DNA of 64,000 bases from Vreelandella nanhaiensis (GTDB taxonomy: Bacteria > Pseudomonadota > Gammaproteobacteria > Pseudomonadales > Halomonadaceae), in the NCBI RefSeq assembly GCF_003990185.1, contig NZ_RZHF01000016.1, forward strand, positions 1 through 64,000, read 5' to 3'. Under the pieces are notes generated by a model, which had not been told where the DNA came from, did no database searches, and saw nothing but the letters and a program-made list of their open reading frames with translations. A program made the position numbers and the translations under genes. Shown here piece after piece: positions 13,255-22,893 of this stretch; within the stretch, counting starts at the first letter, position 1, and the number at the start of each line of letters is the position of its first letter.

Positions 13255-14628
13255 GTGAGAGTGTCGCATTTGCCCCACTACCGTTTAATGAAACGTCCTG
13301 CACTACTGGTCAATACGCCGCTGGTGGATAGCTTACCTCCTGAAGCCCGTGTTCAGCGCAGGCGTTTACGCGCCTGCCACGAGTGTGACTGGATTTCAGC
13401 CCTGCCGCCACTTGGCTCTGGAGAGAAAGCCAGCTGCCCACGCTGCGGACATGTTCTGGCAAAACGTCATCGTTACCCTGCCCAACGCAGCATGGCACTT
13501 GCAATTGCGGCACTCATCGCCTTGCTAGTAGCTGTGTCATTCCCGTTTGTCAGCTTCAGTGTAAGCGGCGTGGGCAACCGTATCGAGCTTTCCCAAACGG
13601 CCACCACTCTCATTGCTTTTCACCAACCTATTGTCGGCATCATCGTTATCATGACGATTGCCGTGCTGCCCGCCGTTTATCTACTTAGCGTGATCTGGCT
13701 GCAACTGGGCCTTTTACGCGGTAAGCCGCTGTATTTTAGTCGCGATATCGCTCGCTCGCTGGCTCATTTAACGCCTTGGATGATGGCGGATGTATTTATC
13801 ATCGGTGCGTTGGTCAGTTTGATCAAAATAGCGGGCATGGCGGAAATTGAGCTGGGCGTTTCGTTTTGGGGGTTTTGTGTATTTGCCGTTCTATTGTTAA
13901 TGACTACTCAATCCATTGACGCCGACTGGATGTGGTTTTCGTTAGAAGGCGAGCCCCGGGCGCCAGAGAACACACAAACAGGCGCCACGGCTGCCAGCCA
14001 GCGCTTAACGGGCTGCCCTACCTGTGGGCTAATCAACGCACTGCCCCCTGGCCAGAAGTCTCGCTGCACCCGCTGTCATGAAAAGCTCCACCCCCGGCTA
14101 CCAAATAGCCTTCAGCGCACCTGGGCACTATTAGGCGCGGCCACGATAATGTACATACCGGCAAATGTTTATCCCATCATGACCACGACAAGCCTTGGCC
14201 ATAGCGGTTCGTCCACGATTATTGGCGGAGTGGCCGAGCTAATACAAATGGGCTCTTGGCCGGTGGCCGCCGTTATCTTCGTTGCCAGCGTTATCGTTCC
14301 CGTAGGTAAGCTATTGGCGCTTTCCTGGCTATGTATTGCCGTACAGCGCAGCGATAGGTCCAACAACATCAGTCGCACCAAGCTTTATCGAATTACCGAA
14401 TTTATCGGCCGTTGGTCAATGGTGGATGTTTTTGTGGTCGCCATTCTGGTCGCCTTGATTCGCGCCGGTTCACTGATGTCCATCACTCCAGGGCCAGCAG
14501 CACTGGCGTTTGGTTCAGTGGTGGTTTTAACCATGCTGGCCGCCATGACATTTGACCCCCGCTTGATATGGGACGCATCTAAAGCAGCTGCCTCCCCATC
14601 AGATCATAGCCATCCAGGGAGCCATTAA
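13255..14628 (+). CDS. pqiA: PqiA, inner-membrane subunit of the PqiABC intermembrane transporter
   Basis: A polytopic membrane protein that partners the MCE protein PqiB in lipid traffic between inner and outer membranes. The 457-aa reading frame shows the PqiA duplication: two halves, each beginning with a zinc-ribbon-like cysteine cluster (CHECD...CPRC about residues 40-63; CPTC...CTRC about 258-278) followed by four hydrophobic helices. Conserved NVYPIM and SMVDVFVVA segments are present. The start is uncertain. The GTG at 13255 has no convincing SD, and a GTG at 13261 or the ATG at 13288 (MKRPALL) are alternatives. It overlaps pqiB by one base (taatg). Confidence 0.9.
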   Translation: MRVSHLPHYRLMKRPALLVNTPLVDSLPPEARVQRRRLRACHECDWISALPPLGSGEKASCPRCGHVLAKRHRYPAQRSMALAIAALIALLVAVSFPFVSFSVSGVGNRIELSQTATTLIAFHQPIVGIIVIMTIAVLPAVYLLSVIWLQLGLLRGKPLYFSRDIARSLAHLTPWMMADVFIIGALVSLIKIAGMAEIELGVSFWGFCVFAVLLLMTTQSIDADWMWFSLEGEPRAPENTQTGATAASQRLTGCPTCGLINALPPGQKSRCTRCHEKLHPRLPNSLQRTWALLGAATIMYIPANVYPIMTTTSLGHSGSSTIIGGVAELIQMGSWPVAAVIFVASVIVPVGKLLALSWLCIAVQRSDRSNNISRTKLYRITEFIGRWSMVDVFVVAILVALIRAGSLMSITPGPAALAFGSVVVLTMLAAMTFDPRLIWDASKAAASPSDHSHPGSH

Positions 14629-16298
14629 TGGGTAACGAATCCCCAATCTTCAATGAAGAGCCTGATCTCAACAAGGCCAAGCCTTCACGTCAAACGCGCC
14701 TTTCGCCCATCTGGATTGTGCCTATAGTGGCCATCATCATTGGCTTATGGCTGGTATACGATAATTACACCAGTCGGGGCACCTTGATTACCTTAACCAT
14801 GAACAACGCCGAAGGCATCGAAGCGGGCAATACATTAATTCGCAGCCGTAACGTTGAGATCGGACGTGTGCAAAGCGTACAGCTTTCCGATGACTTGAGC
14901 CATGCCGTCATTACAGCGCGCATTCAACCTCAGGCGGACTCCATGCTACGTGAAGATAGCCGCTTCTGGGTGGTCAAGCCGCGCATCGGCCGCGAAGGCA
15001 TTAGTGGCCTGGGCACCGTGTTATCAGGCGCTTATATACAGCTGGAACCCGGAAACTCAGAAGAGCAACGACGCGAGTTTCCAGTCAGCGATGTTCCGCC
15101 GGTCGCCACGTCGGGCATGGCCGGGCTCAACATAAATCTAATCAGTCAGCTGGGCAACTCCCTGCGCGTTGGCGATCCGGTCTCCTACCAAGGCTATACC
15201 GTGGGTCGCGTGGAAGAGACCAGTTTTGACCCTGAATCGCGTACGATGCATCACCAGGTATTTATTGAAGAGCCTTACGCCCAACTGGTAACAGACAGCA
15301 CCCGCTTTTGGACGTCCAGTGCTGTCGATTTCCGCCTGGATGCCAATGGCTTTCGAGTGAACGTGGAGTCGTTTGAAGCCTTGCTGGGCGGCGGCGTCAC
15401 CTTTGGCGTGCCGGAAGATTTACCTATGGGTCGCCCGGTTGAACCAGGTGCTCAGTTCAATCTTTATACCGACGAAGACGACGCTCGTGAAGGTACATTT
15501 AACCGGTATCTGGAGTACGTACTACTGGTAGATGACACAGTGCGTGGTCTGTCACGCGGCGCGCCGGTTGAATTTCGTGGTGTGCGCATGGGCACCGTTG
15601 CCGCTGTTCCTTGGAATTTTACTGCCGCCCAACCTGATTCCCGCGCCCGTTTTGCCATCCCGGTGCTGATTCGCATCGAGCCCCAGCGCATGGGAATTGA
15701 AAATCGCGATATTGACTTGGATGAGTGGGAGGCACGTTTCAATCGTATGTTTGCCCTTGGGCTTCGCGCTTCGCTTAAAAACGCCAACCTGCTGACCGGG
15801 GCATTATTCGTGGATCTTAATTTCCAGCGTGATTCAGACACACCGTATATAGCCGAAACGTTCTCTGATCGCACGGTATTCCCGACCGTAGCAGGGGGAT
15901 TTGCCCAGATCCAAGCGCAGGTAACCGATCTGCTGGATAAATTGAATGCCCTTGAAGTAGAGCCCTTGTTGGCTGGCCTGGACCGCAACCTGCAAGCTTC
16001 GGAAAGCATGTTGAATGAAGTACGAGAGGTAAGCACTTCACTTAACCAGTTACTCAGTAACCCTGAAACCCAGGCCGTCGGCGGTAATCTCAACGCCACG
16101 CTTGAAGAGCTGCGCGGTACCTTGCAGGGTGTTTCGCCTTCCTCACCGGCATACCAGGATTTAACCTCAGCCATTGAACGTCTGGACCGGTTGATGCGAG
16201 ACCTGCAGCCGTTAACCCGTACCCTGAATGAAAATCCACGGGCGCTGCTGTTCGATAACCTGGATACTCAAGATCCCATACCACGTGCACCGCGCTAA
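14628..16298 (+). CDS. pqiB: PqiB, periplasm-spanning MCE-domain protein
   Basis: A 556-aa MCE (MlaD) protein forming the periplasmic tunnel of the Pqi system. It has one N-terminal membrane anchor (IWIVPIVAIIIGLWLVY, about residues 27-43). About three MCE repeats follow (near residues 45-135, 160-240 and 285-385); the recurring G..V..RG/YQGY.VG motifs are visible. A long C-terminal alpha-helical segment (about 420-530) would form the needle. E. coli PqiB is 546 aa, so the protein is full length. It is coupled to pqiA by a one-base overlap and followed by pqiC after 13 bases. Confidence 0.93.
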   Translation: MGNESPIFNEEPDLNKAKPSRQTRLSPIWIVPIVAIIIGLWLVYDNYTSRGTLITLTMNNAEGIEAGNTLIRSRNVEIGRVQSVQLSDDLSHAVITARIQPQADSMLREDSRFWVVKPRIGREGISGLGTVLSGAYIQLEPGNSEEQRREFPVSDVPPVATSGMAGLNINLISQLGNSLRVGDPVSYQGYTVGRVEETSFDPESRTMHHQVFIEEPYAQLVTDSTRFWTSSAVDFRLDANGFRVNVESFEALLGGGVTFGVPEDLPMGRPVEPGAQFNLYTDEDDAREGTFNRYLEYVLLVDDTVRGLSRGAPVEFRGVRMGTVAAVPWNFTAAQPDSRARFAIPVLIRIEPQRMGIENRDIDLDEWEARFNRMFALGLRASLKNANLLTGALFVDLNFQRDSDTPYIAETFSDRTVFPTVAGGFAQIQAQVTDLLDKLNALEVEPLLAGLDRNLQASESMLNEVREVSTSLNQLLSNPETQAVGGNLNATLEELRGTLQGVSPSSPAYQDLTSAIERLDRLMRDLQPLTRTLNENPRALLFDNLDTQDPIPRAPR

Positions 16299-16311
16299 GA
16301 AGGATAACGCT

Positions 16312-16908
16312 ATGCGCCTATTTCGTTTGAAGTGTTTATCGCTAATCACCTTATGCCTTGCACTGACAGCCTGTGCAAGCAGCGTGACGCCACCCGCACG
16401 TTACAAGCTGCCGGAAAGCCAGCTGATCAATACGCCCAGTAGCCCTCAAGGTACGCTGCAAGTGCGTGCACCACGCCTTGCTCACTATCTGGATGTTGAC
16501 GGCATCGTTATGCAGTTGGACGACATCACGCTTAACGAGGCACGTGAACATCAATGGGCGGAAAACGTTGGCCGTCAGCTAGCCCGTAAATTGCGTACGC
16601 AGCTATCTCAAGCGCTGCCCTCCATTCGCGTTGTACGAGACGACGGCAGCGTGCCGCAAGCGCTCACTCTGCGCCTTGATGTTGACCAGTTTCAGGGGCG
16701 ACATGACGGCATGGCGGTTGCAAGCGGGCAATGGCAGCTACGCAGTGCTGATGATGAACTTCTGGTAATGGAAAGCTTTTCTGCCCAAACAGCGCTGGAT
16801 GATGATGGCTATCCCGCCCTGGTACGTGCGCTAAGCGCCAGCTGGGACAAGGTTGCCAAACAAATTGCTGACCAGATAAACCAAGGCCGTTATTTTACTG
16901 AACGTTGA
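16312..16908 (+). CDS. pqiC: PqiC, outer-membrane lipoprotein of the Pqi system
   Basis: A 198-aa lipoprotein of the ABC-type transport auxiliary (PqiC/YmbA) family that anchors the PqiB needle to the outer membrane. The N terminus is a lipoprotein signal: MRLFRLK, hydrophobic stretch, lipobox LTAC with Cys about 20. The body holds the typical L.V..P.LA.YL..DGI motif and ENVGRQLARKLRTQL. I chose the ATG at 16312 because it follows an aagga SD and begins the signal peptide. The open frame extends further upstream into pqiB, but that would bury the signal. Confidence 0.9.
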   Translation: MRLFRLKCLSLITLCLALTACASSVTPPARYKLPESQLINTPSSPQGTLQVRAPRLAHYLDVDGIVMQLDDITLNEAREHQWAENVGRQLARKLRTQLSQALPSIRVVRDDGSVPQALTLRLDVDQFQGRHDGMAVASGQWQLRSADDELLVMESFSAQTALDDDGYPALVRALSASWDKVAKQIADQINQGRYFTER

Positions 16909-16945
16909 TTGAGCTTGAGTACTCACGCAATCAATCCTGACGAGA

Positions 16946-16985
16946 ATGCCCGCTTGGTAACATCTTCATGTTACACTGCGGGCAT
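16946..16985. other. two-tier hairpin between pqiC and rhlE
   Basis: A strong inverted repeat: outer stem atgcccgc/gcgggcat (8 bp), inner stem gtaacat/atgttac (7 bp), loop cttc. No T-tract follows on either strand, so it is not a textbook terminator. It may end pqi transcription with Rho help or stabilise an mRNA end. The rest of 16909-17212 shows no gene. Confidence 0.55.
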
Positions 16986-17212
16986 ATCTTGAATGCCGAT
17001 ATTACGTTGTCCCCATTGCCCAATGCCCGTCTCTTCCATACTGACCACATAAATGCATGGTCATACGTGGCTAATCAACGATCATCGCGGCCTAGCGAAT
17101 TATCTGGCAAACTTCGCGGCGCGACGATAATCATCCTCGCCTTTTGTAAAAATTACGCCTAATGCAATGCTTTAATAAAGCGGTTGCCCTATTAGGCAAT
17201 TGCGGAGAACGC

Positions 17213-18460
17213 ATGAGCTTTTCTGAACTTGGTTTGCACGACGATTTATTACGTGCCATTACTGCGCAAGGCTATACCCAGCCGACCCCTATTCAATTAA
17301 AGGCCATTCCTGTTGTTCTGGAAGGCCGTGACCTGCTTGCAAGCGCCCAGACAGGCACAGGTAAAACAGCAGGCTTTACGCTTCCCATGCTGCAGCGCCT
17401 TTCCGGCGGCAAGCGCCCAGGAAAACGCCAGGTTCGCGCTCTGGTCCTGACACCTACACGTGAGCTTGCCGCTCAGGTAGGTGAAAGTGTGGCTGCCTAT
17501 GGTCAGCACCTGGCACTACGTTCACACATCATTTTTGGCGGCGTTGGCCAACAGCCTCAGGTTGATGCGCTTAAAGCCGGCCTGGACGTTCTTATTGCCA
17601 CGCCAGGTCGTCTGCTGGATTTACAGCAGCAGGGTCATGTCGACCTTTCAGGCGTTGAAATTCTGGTCCTTGATGAAGCCGATCGCATGCTGGACATGGG
17701 CTTTATTCACGATATTAAACGCGTGTTGCGTCTGGTACCCAAACAGCGTCAAAATCTGCTGTTCTCAGCCACTTTCTCGAATGAAATTCAGGCGCTGGCT
17801 CAGCAGTTACTCAACAACCCGGCCCTGATTGAAGTAGCACCCCGCAACACGACAGCAGAGAAGATCGAACAAGCTGTTTACCGCGTCGATCGAGATAAAA
17901 AGCGCGAACTTCTGGCTCACCTGATCCAGCGTCATGGCTGGTTTCAGGTATTGGTATTTACCCGTACCAAGCATGGCGCCAACCGGCTTGCCGAGCAGTT
18001 GTCCAAGCAGGACATTCCGGCCATGGCCATTCATGGCAATAAAAGCCAGGGTGCACGTACCCGTGCTTTAGGCGCGTTCAAAAGTGGCGACCTGCAAGTG
18101 CTGGTAGCGACCGATATCGCTGCACGTGGGCTCGATATCAGTGAGCTTCCCCATGTCGTCAACTTTGACCTGCCTAACGTGGCCGAAGATTACGTACACC
18201 GCATCGGGCGTACCGGTCGTGCGGGCAGCAACGGCGAAGCGGTTTCCTTGGTGTGTGTGGACGAGCACGGCCTGCTGGGCAATATTGAGCGCCTGATCAA
18301 GCAGAATCTTCCCAAGCATATTGAACCAGGCTTTGAGCCCGACCCCAATGCCAAACCAGAGCCCATTGAGAACGGCCGTCGTCAGCCGCAGGCTCGCCGT
18401 AAACCCAGTAGTGAAGCTGCAAAACCCAGCGGTGAACGTCGCCGCCGCGCACGCCGCTAG
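17213..18460 (+). CDS. rhlE: ATP-dependent RNA helicase RhlE (DEAD-box)
   Basis: A cytoplasmic DEAD-box helicase of 415 aa, involved in RNA remodelling such as ribosome maturation and mRNA decay. All core motifs are present: Q motif (PTPIQ), motif [11 protein letters not shown], Ia [28 protein letters not shown] and [12 protein letters not shown]. The N terminus MSFSELGL is typical of RhlE. The C-terminal tail is short and Arg/Lys-rich (residues about 375-415). The ATG at 17213 is preferred to the upstream ATG at 17162 because of its SD (ggagaacgc) and the match to the family start. Confidence 0.93.
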   Translation: MSFSELGLHDDLLRAITAQGYTQPTPIQLKAIPVVLEGRDLLASAQTGTGKTAGFTLPMLQRLSGGKRPGKRQVRALVLTPTRELAAQVGESVAAYGQHLALRSHIIFGGVGQQPQVDALKAGLDVLIATPGRLLDLQQQGHVDLSGVEILVLDEADRMLDMGFIHDIKRVLRLVPKQRQNLLFSATFSNEIQALAQQLLNNPALIEVAPRNTTAEKIEQAVYRVDRDKKRELLAHLIQRHGWFQVLVFTRTKHGANRLAEQLSKQDIPAMAIHGNKSQGARTRALGAFKSGDLQVLVATDIAARGLDISELPHVVNFDLPNVAEDYVHRIGRTGRAGSNGEAVSLVCVDEHGLLGNIERLIKQNLPKHIEPGFEPDPNAKPEPIENGRRQPQARRKPSSEAAKPSGERRRRARR

Positions 18461-18472
18461 CCCGCTGGCAAG

Positions 18473-18504
18473 GAATATGCGATGGTTACCCCCCTCGCAT
18501 ATTC
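18473..18504 (+). terminator. hairpin after rhlE
   Basis: A 10-bp inverted repeat, gaatatgcga/tcgcatattc, with a 12-base loop containing a C-run, 12 bases after the rhlE stop. No clear T-tract follows, so terminator function is only likely. Confidence 0.4.
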
Positions 18505-18539
18505 TCATGTATTGAATAAAACATTATCAGGGAGCGATC

Positions 18540-19043
18540 ATGTCCTCGTCTCAGTATATTGCTGAATACCGTCAGTGGCTTATCTTTCAGCGCCAAGAAC
18601 AGCTTAGCCGTGAGCACCAAGGCATTTCGCAACGCTTAGAAGATGCCCGGGCTTCTTCGAAACAGGTGGTGCAGGCCTACCGTAGCATGGCCGAAAAGGC
18701 CTCTAACGAAGGCGCCTGTTACCGCACCCTGTTCTTGCGTGAACGTGATAACGAACAGGTACTGCCATGCGAAGGCTGGCTGTTTATTAGGCGCGTACTT
18801 AGCGAAGATAACAGTACGCGCGTTCGTGCTACGCTGATTGAAACCTTCACCTTGGAAGACGGCATTCTGGCCCCGGGCGACAAACCCGCCCAGAAAGTGA
18901 CGCTGGAAATATTCGACAAGCTGGATATCAACAAGGGAATGCGCACCAGCGTCCGGGTTGACAGCCTGGAATCGCCTAAAGACTATCACTTCATCACGTT
19001 ACTTGATGCAGTGCGCGGTGATTTACGTCCTTACCTCAAGTAA
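18540..19043 (+). CDS. conserved-looking hypothetical protein (167 aa)
   Basis: I do not recognise this protein. It has an SD (aggga gcgatc) and codon use like its neighbours, so it is very probably real. It is soluble, with no signal or membrane segment. Residues about 1-60 are predicted strongly helical and charged (QWLIFQRQEQLSREHQGISQRL...), suggesting a coiled coil. Residues about 65-160 look beta-rich (GWLFIRRVL, TRVRATLIETF, QKVTLEIFDKL). It lies between rhlE and an MFS carrier gene, which starts only 6 bases downstream, so the two may be co-transcribed. No function is proposed. Confidence 0.75.
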   Translation: MSSSQYIAEYRQWLIFQRQEQLSREHQGISQRLEDARASSKQVVQAYRSMAEKASNEGACYRTLFLRERDNEQVLPCEGWLFIRRVLSEDNSTRVRATLIETFTLEDGILAPGDKPAQKVTLEIFDKLDINKGMRTSVRVDSLESPKDYHFITLLDAVRGDLRPYLK

Positions 19044-19049
19044 AGCATC

Positions 19050-20246
19050 ATGATATCCCGTCGCTCGCTTACCTTTATTTTACTGATGGTGGTGGTGGGG
19101 CTGAATTTGCGCCCTGCCCTTTCATCGGTCGCCCCTCTGCTCGCCCGTTTGCAGGAAGCTGCCGGTCTTTCGGCCGCAGCAGCGGGCATTCTTACTACGC
19201 TTCCGGTTCTTTTTTTAGGCTTAAGCGCCCCTCTTGCTCCTCTGTTGGCGCAGCGCCTGGGCAGTGAGCGTGCGCTAAGTGCCGCCCTGTTACTGCTGGC
19301 AGCGGGTTTGATACTCCGCGGCCTACCACTCCCTGGCGTGCTGTTTCTTGGCTCCGCCATGGCAGGCAGCGCTATCGGCATTAGCGGTACCCTGCTACCC
19401 GCCTTGGTCAAGCGTGAACTGCCTGAAAGTGCCGACTTGCTGACCGGCCTTTACACCATGGCGCTCTGCCTGGGCGGCGCACTGGGCGCTGGGCTTAGCG
19501 TACCCCTTACTCTGTGGTTAGGAAGCTGGCAGGCAAGTTTGATGAGCTGGTCGCTGCTCGCCCTGCTTGCGCTTGCGGTTTGGCATTTTCAAATGCCCAA
19601 CACCCATACCCAAGGAACCGTTCACGCCCCGTCTGATTTTCTACGGCTATTGAGCAAACCGCTAACGTGGCAAGTCATGCTATTTATGGGCATCCAGTCC
19701 TCCATGGCGTACATCGTGTTTGGCTGGCTGCCTACCCTGCTGATTGATCGTGGTTACAATGAAGCCAGTGCGGGATGGACCATGGCAATTTCCATCATGT
19801 GCCAGCTGGCCTCAGCTTTGGGCGCGCCCTGGCTTGCTCGCCTGGGTCATGATCAGCGCCCCGCTTTACTGCTGGTACTGTCCAGCACGGCGCTGGGGCT
19901 CTGGATGCTGCTGATTGCGCCTTTAACCTGGAAATGGCCCGGCGCCGTTTTTCTAGGCCTGGGTCAGGGTGGAAGCTTTAGCTTGGCACTTAGTCTTTTA
20001 GTATTGCGAACCTCGAACTCGCGTCTCGCCGGCCAACTATCCGGCCTGGTTCAGGGAGGCGGCTACGTGATTGCAGCTCTTGGTCCTTTTGGCGTTGGGC
20101 TATTGCTTCAAGCGGGCATTCATGCCGACCATATCGCCTGGCTACTGATTTTCTTGGTAAGTATCTGCTGTGGCTTTGCCCTTCTGGTTGGACGCAAGCG
20201 TCAATTGGACGACCAGGGCGGCATACTAAAGATTCATCATCATTAG
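19050..20246 (+). CDS. MFS transporter, CynX/NimT family
   Basis: A 398-aa inner-membrane carrier with 12 predicted helices. The N-terminal VVVGLNLRPALSSVAPLL segment and the second-half motif GLGQGGSFSLALSLLVLRT are characteristic of the cyanate/nitroimidazole (CynX/NimT/YeaN) branch of the major facilitator superfamily. Substrates of this branch are small anions or hydrophilic xenobiotics, but none can be assigned from sequence. No cynase or carbonic anhydrase gene is adjacent, so cyanate is not supported by context. The SD is weak (aagtaaag). Confidence 0.88.
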   Translation: MISRRSLTFILLMVVVGLNLRPALSSVAPLLARLQEAAGLSAAAAGILTTLPVLFLGLSAPLAPLLAQRLGSERALSAALLLLAAGLILRGLPLPGVLFLGSAMAGSAIGISGTLLPALVKRELPESADLLTGLYTMALCLGGALGAGLSVPLTLWLGSWQASLMSWSLLALLALAVWHFQMPNTHTQGTVHAPSDFLRLLSKPLTWQVMLFMGIQSSMAYIVFGWLPTLLIDRGYNEASAGWTMAISIMCQLASALGAPWLARLGHDQRPALLLVLSSTALGLWMLLIAPLTWKWPGAVFLGLGQGGSFSLALSLLVLRTSNSRLAGQLSGLVQGGGYVIAALGPFGVGLLLQAGIHADHIAWLLIFLVSICCGFALLVGRKRQLDDQGGILKIHHH

Positions 20247-20283
20247 CCTGGGCCTATCTCCAGGTGCGTTAGGAAAATATGCG

Positions 20284-21354
20284 ATGAGTACATTCTCACC
20301 TTTAGCCAACCCTACCTCTAGGCATGAACGCCTGCTGGTTATTTATACCGGCGGCACGATTGGTATGCAGCAAGCAACCAGCGGGCTGGCGCCAGGCGGG
20401 AATTTTGCACAACGCATGGCGGCTGCCTTGGGTCAACTACCCGTTGACCAGCAGCAGTCGCTGCCCGCCTATGATGTTATCAGCTATACCTCCCTGATTG
20501 ACTCCAGCGCGGCCACTCCGCTTAACTGGCAACAACTGGCCCGCGATATTGCCACCCGCTTAACCGACTATCGGGGCTTTGTGGTCATCCATGGCACCGA
20601 TACGCTAAGCTGGACGGCATCAAGCCTTGCCTATCAGCTACAGGGCCTGGACCGGCCGGTTGTATTAACCGGCGCCATGCTGCCACTGGAAGCGCCTGGC
20701 AGTGATGGTCTGGACAATCTTCATGGCGCGTTACGGTTTGCCGCTCAGACCGGGCTTCAAGAAGTCACCATTTATTTTGCCAATCGATTGATGCGCGGCG
20801 TGCGCTCGATAAAGCAGCACAGTGAAGCATTAGCGGCGTTTGCCACGCCCGGCTACCCGTTATTGGGCGAACGCGTAGGTAATGACTTCGTCTATTACCC
20901 AAGCCAGGGTTTGGGTATTCAGCAGCGCGGAGCACCGCGCTTTGAATTGCCCGATTACCAGGGCATATATCAAGGCCAAGTGGTTCGCATCGCACTTTGG
21001 CCGGGTATGGCCGCATGGCAACTGGCCGCATGGCTAGGCGATTCTCGCGTTAAAGGCGCTGTATTACAGCTTTGGGGGGCAGGCAACCTGCCGGACGATC
21101 CTGCCCTGCTGCATGTACTTGCCGAAGCAAGCGGTGAAGGAAAGCTGTTGGCAGCCATAAGCCTCTGCCCCGAAGGCAGTATTCACATGGGCGCCTATGC
21201 GGCCGGACAAGGGTTAGCTGACACCGGAGTTCTTTCAGGCGATGCCATGACACCAGAAGCCGCTTACACCAAGCTGGTGCATCTTCTGGCCCAGCCAGCT
21301 GGGCTGGACATACAGCGGCAGCGTTTTCTAACAGCCCTGGTGGGCGAACGCTAG
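20284..21354 (+). CDS. ansA: type I L-asparaginase
   Basis: A cytoplasmic asparaginase of 356 aa, hydrolysing L-asparagine to aspartate and ammonia. The first catalytic motif is YTGGTIGM (about residues 22-29, with the nucleophilic Thr after TGG). The second is VVIHGTDTLSWTASSLA (about 100-116, Thr-Asp pair). The PVVLTGAMLPLEAPGSD segment is also conserved. There is no signal peptide, so it is the cytoplasmic type. E. coli AnsA is 338 aa; this protein has a slightly longer N terminus. The start has SD aggaaa. It lies 37 bases after the MFS gene and could share its transcript. Confidence 0.9.
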   Translation: MSTFSPLANPTSRHERLLVIYTGGTIGMQQATSGLAPGGNFAQRMAAALGQLPVDQQQSLPAYDVISYTSLIDSSAATPLNWQQLARDIATRLTDYRGFVVIHGTDTLSWTASSLAYQLQGLDRPVVLTGAMLPLEAPGSDGLDNLHGALRFAAQTGLQEVTIYFANRLMRGVRSIKQHSEALAAFATPGYPLLGERVGNDFVYYPSQGLGIQQRGAPRFELPDYQGIYQGQVVRIALWPGMAAWQLAAWLGDSRVKGAVLQLWGAGNLPDDPALLHVLAEASGEGKLLAAISLCPEGSIHMGAYAAGQGLADTGVLSGDAMTPEAAYTKLVHLLAQPAGLDIQRQRFLTALVGER

Positions 21355-21422
21355 ACACTTTGGCGAAATCTATAATCTACGCTATGGTTAACAACGATAA
21401 CCAATTGATGGAGCGTATTTTT

Positions 21423-21662
21423 ATGGAAAAACCAGTACATTTTTTCAGTGATCTTTTTGAGCAGCTGGGCCTGCCATCCGATTCAGATTCGATTGAACAG
21501 TTCATCAAGCGTCACCGTCCGCTGCCGGAAGATATGGCCCTTGCAGAGGCCCCCTGCTGGAATGAAGGTCAAGCTGAATTCTTACGCGAAGCGATTGAAG
21601 AAGACGCTGACTGGGCGGAGCTGGTTGACCATCTGGATGTAGCTATGCATCAAGATAATTAA
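21423..21662 (+). CDS. DUF2789 family protein
   Basis: A small acidic protein of 79 aa. The sequence MEKPVHFFSDLFEQLGLPSD, the following HRPLPEDMALAEAPCW and EAIEEDADWAELVDHLD match the DUF2789 family of gammaproteobacteria, whose function is unknown. The ATG at 21423 is chosen for its SD ggag nine bases upstream. An in-frame ATG at 21408 is possible, and the open frame runs further upstream without support. A -10-like tataat occurs at 21371-21376 without a good -35. Confidence 0.82.
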   Translation: MEKPVHFFSDLFEQLGLPSDSDSIEQFIKRHRPLPEDMALAEAPCWNEGQAEFLREAIEEDADWAELVDHLDVAMHQDN

Positions 21663-21671
21663 GCCCCGGTT

Positions 21672-22340
21672 TTAGCTTTTTTTGGGCGTCGCCTCAGAGC
21701 GGCGCTTGAACCAGGCCCCCAGCAGCAGAAGTAGGGTTAGCGCTACGAGCGGCAATAGCACTTCAACCTGCAGCGCATCCTCCTCTTCAATGGCTTCAAG
21801 CGCCCCGTATATCGCACTGCTATAGACACCCCATTTGATTGATAGCCCCAGCGCCGCCGCCAATAAAAATATCGCTAGAGATATGCGGCTCAACCCCGCT
21901 GCAAAATTGATCACTGCGTGGGGGAAACCTGGCAAGACACGAAATGCACACTGAGTTAGCAGGTCACTTCTCGCTTGAAGCGTTTGCATCACGCGAAGGG
22001 TTAAGCCTTTCGGCTTCCATCTTGCGCCGGTACGCGCTGCCAGCTGATATCCCCCGAACGCACCGGCCACACTGCCAAGCGTTAACAGGAGAGTGGCCAT
22101 TAGCGGCGGATAAAAGGGGGCTATTAGCCATAAACCAATACTACCGGGTAAACCGATCGTTACAGTAAGCGCCATCACCAGCACAACCCCAGCAATAACC
22201 GCCGGATGATAGGTGAACTGAGACACCCGTTGCTTGATAGCCATTAAATCCGGGGAATGCCATTGCCATAAAAAAACCAGCAAGGCGATACAGGCAATAC
22301 TTCCCAACCACTTCCAAAAGCGAAGTGAACGATTACTCAT
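21672..22340 (-). CDS. TVP38/TMEM64 (VTT-domain) membrane protein
   Basis: An inner-membrane protein of 222 aa with the VTT (DedA-like) fold. It has an N-terminal helix (about residues 12-26), then hydrophobic segments with the family re-entrant motif FRVLPGFPHAVINFAAGLSRI (about residues 133-153). Related proteins are linked to lipid scrambling and membrane homeostasis, but the substrate of this branch is not established. The C-terminal tail is basic (KRRSEATPKKS). It overlaps the upstream SRPBCC gene by 8 bases and is convergent with the DUF2789 gene. Confidence 0.85.
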   Translation of the reverse strand: MSNRSLRFWKWLGSIACIALLVFLWQWHSPDLMAIKQRVSQFTYHPAVIAGVVLVMALTVTIGLPGSIGLWLIAPFYPPLMATLLLTLGSVAGAFGGYQLAARTGARWKPKGLTLRVMQTLQARSDLLTQCAFRVLPGFPHAVINFAAGLSRISLAIFLLAAALGLSIKWGVYSSAIYGALEAIEEEDALQVEVLLPLVALTLLLLLGAWFKRRSEATPKKS

Positions 22341-22749
22341 TCAGTCGCGCCTTAACACGCTCAAGAATCTGTCGGCTGACTTTACCAACTAGCGGCTTTG
22401 CGGCTTTATTGACGGCTTTTTCCATTAACCGATTACGAATTTCATAGCTGAGGGTCAGCGAGACTTCGGTGCCCTCTGGCACTTCACGCAATACATAGCG
22501 CCCTTGGTTTTTGACGCCATCCAGTGATTCCCAGGCGAGCACATGAGGTGGCTGGATTTCGGTGACCGCTACCTCAAACGTCCAGTCCATTCCCACGGCG
22601 CGCACGTTCCAGCGATAACGATCGTTACCCAATGAATCAATAGAGCGTATTAGATCCGAGTAATCGGCAAAATCTTCTACTCGGCGCAACAGTTCAAACA
22701 CGCGTTCAGGCGGTGCATTGACGATTTCAGTGTGTTCTATGATGGCCAT
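22333..22749 (-). CDS. SRPBCC family protein
   Basis: A 138-aa START/Bet v1-like (polyketide cyclase/dehydrase) protein. The N terminus IEHTEIVNAPPERVFELLRRVEDFADYSDLIRSI is the usual first strand plus helix of this fold. TEVSLTLSYEIRN and the long C-terminal helix complete it. Such proteins bind hydrophobic ligands; none is evident here. The close link to the VTT membrane-protein gene (8-base overlap) hints at a membrane-lipid role, but this is only inference. Confidence 0.82.
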   Translation of the reverse strand: MAIIEHTEIVNAPPERVFELLRRVEDFADYSDLIRSIDSLGNDRYRWNVRAVGMDWTFEVAVTEIQPPHVLAWESLDGVKNQGRYVLREVPEGTEVSLTLSYEIRNRLMEKAVNKAAKPLVGKVSRQILERVKARLNE

Positions 22750-22893
22750 GATTCCCTCTAAGCGCTCAAAACTATGAGCTTAGCATGTAGCACCGGCTAA
22801 ATATCAAACGAGAAACAGCAATCCATAGGACTACGGCTGGTCAGATGCGTTCTCATTGCGTAAACTTCCGCCCTCCCGGACCGGACCCCGGCA

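Noticed and set aside
15464-16174. 236-codon minus-strand frame within pqiB
   Set aside because: Antisense shadow; low-complexity Ser/Arg-rich translation without family resemblance.
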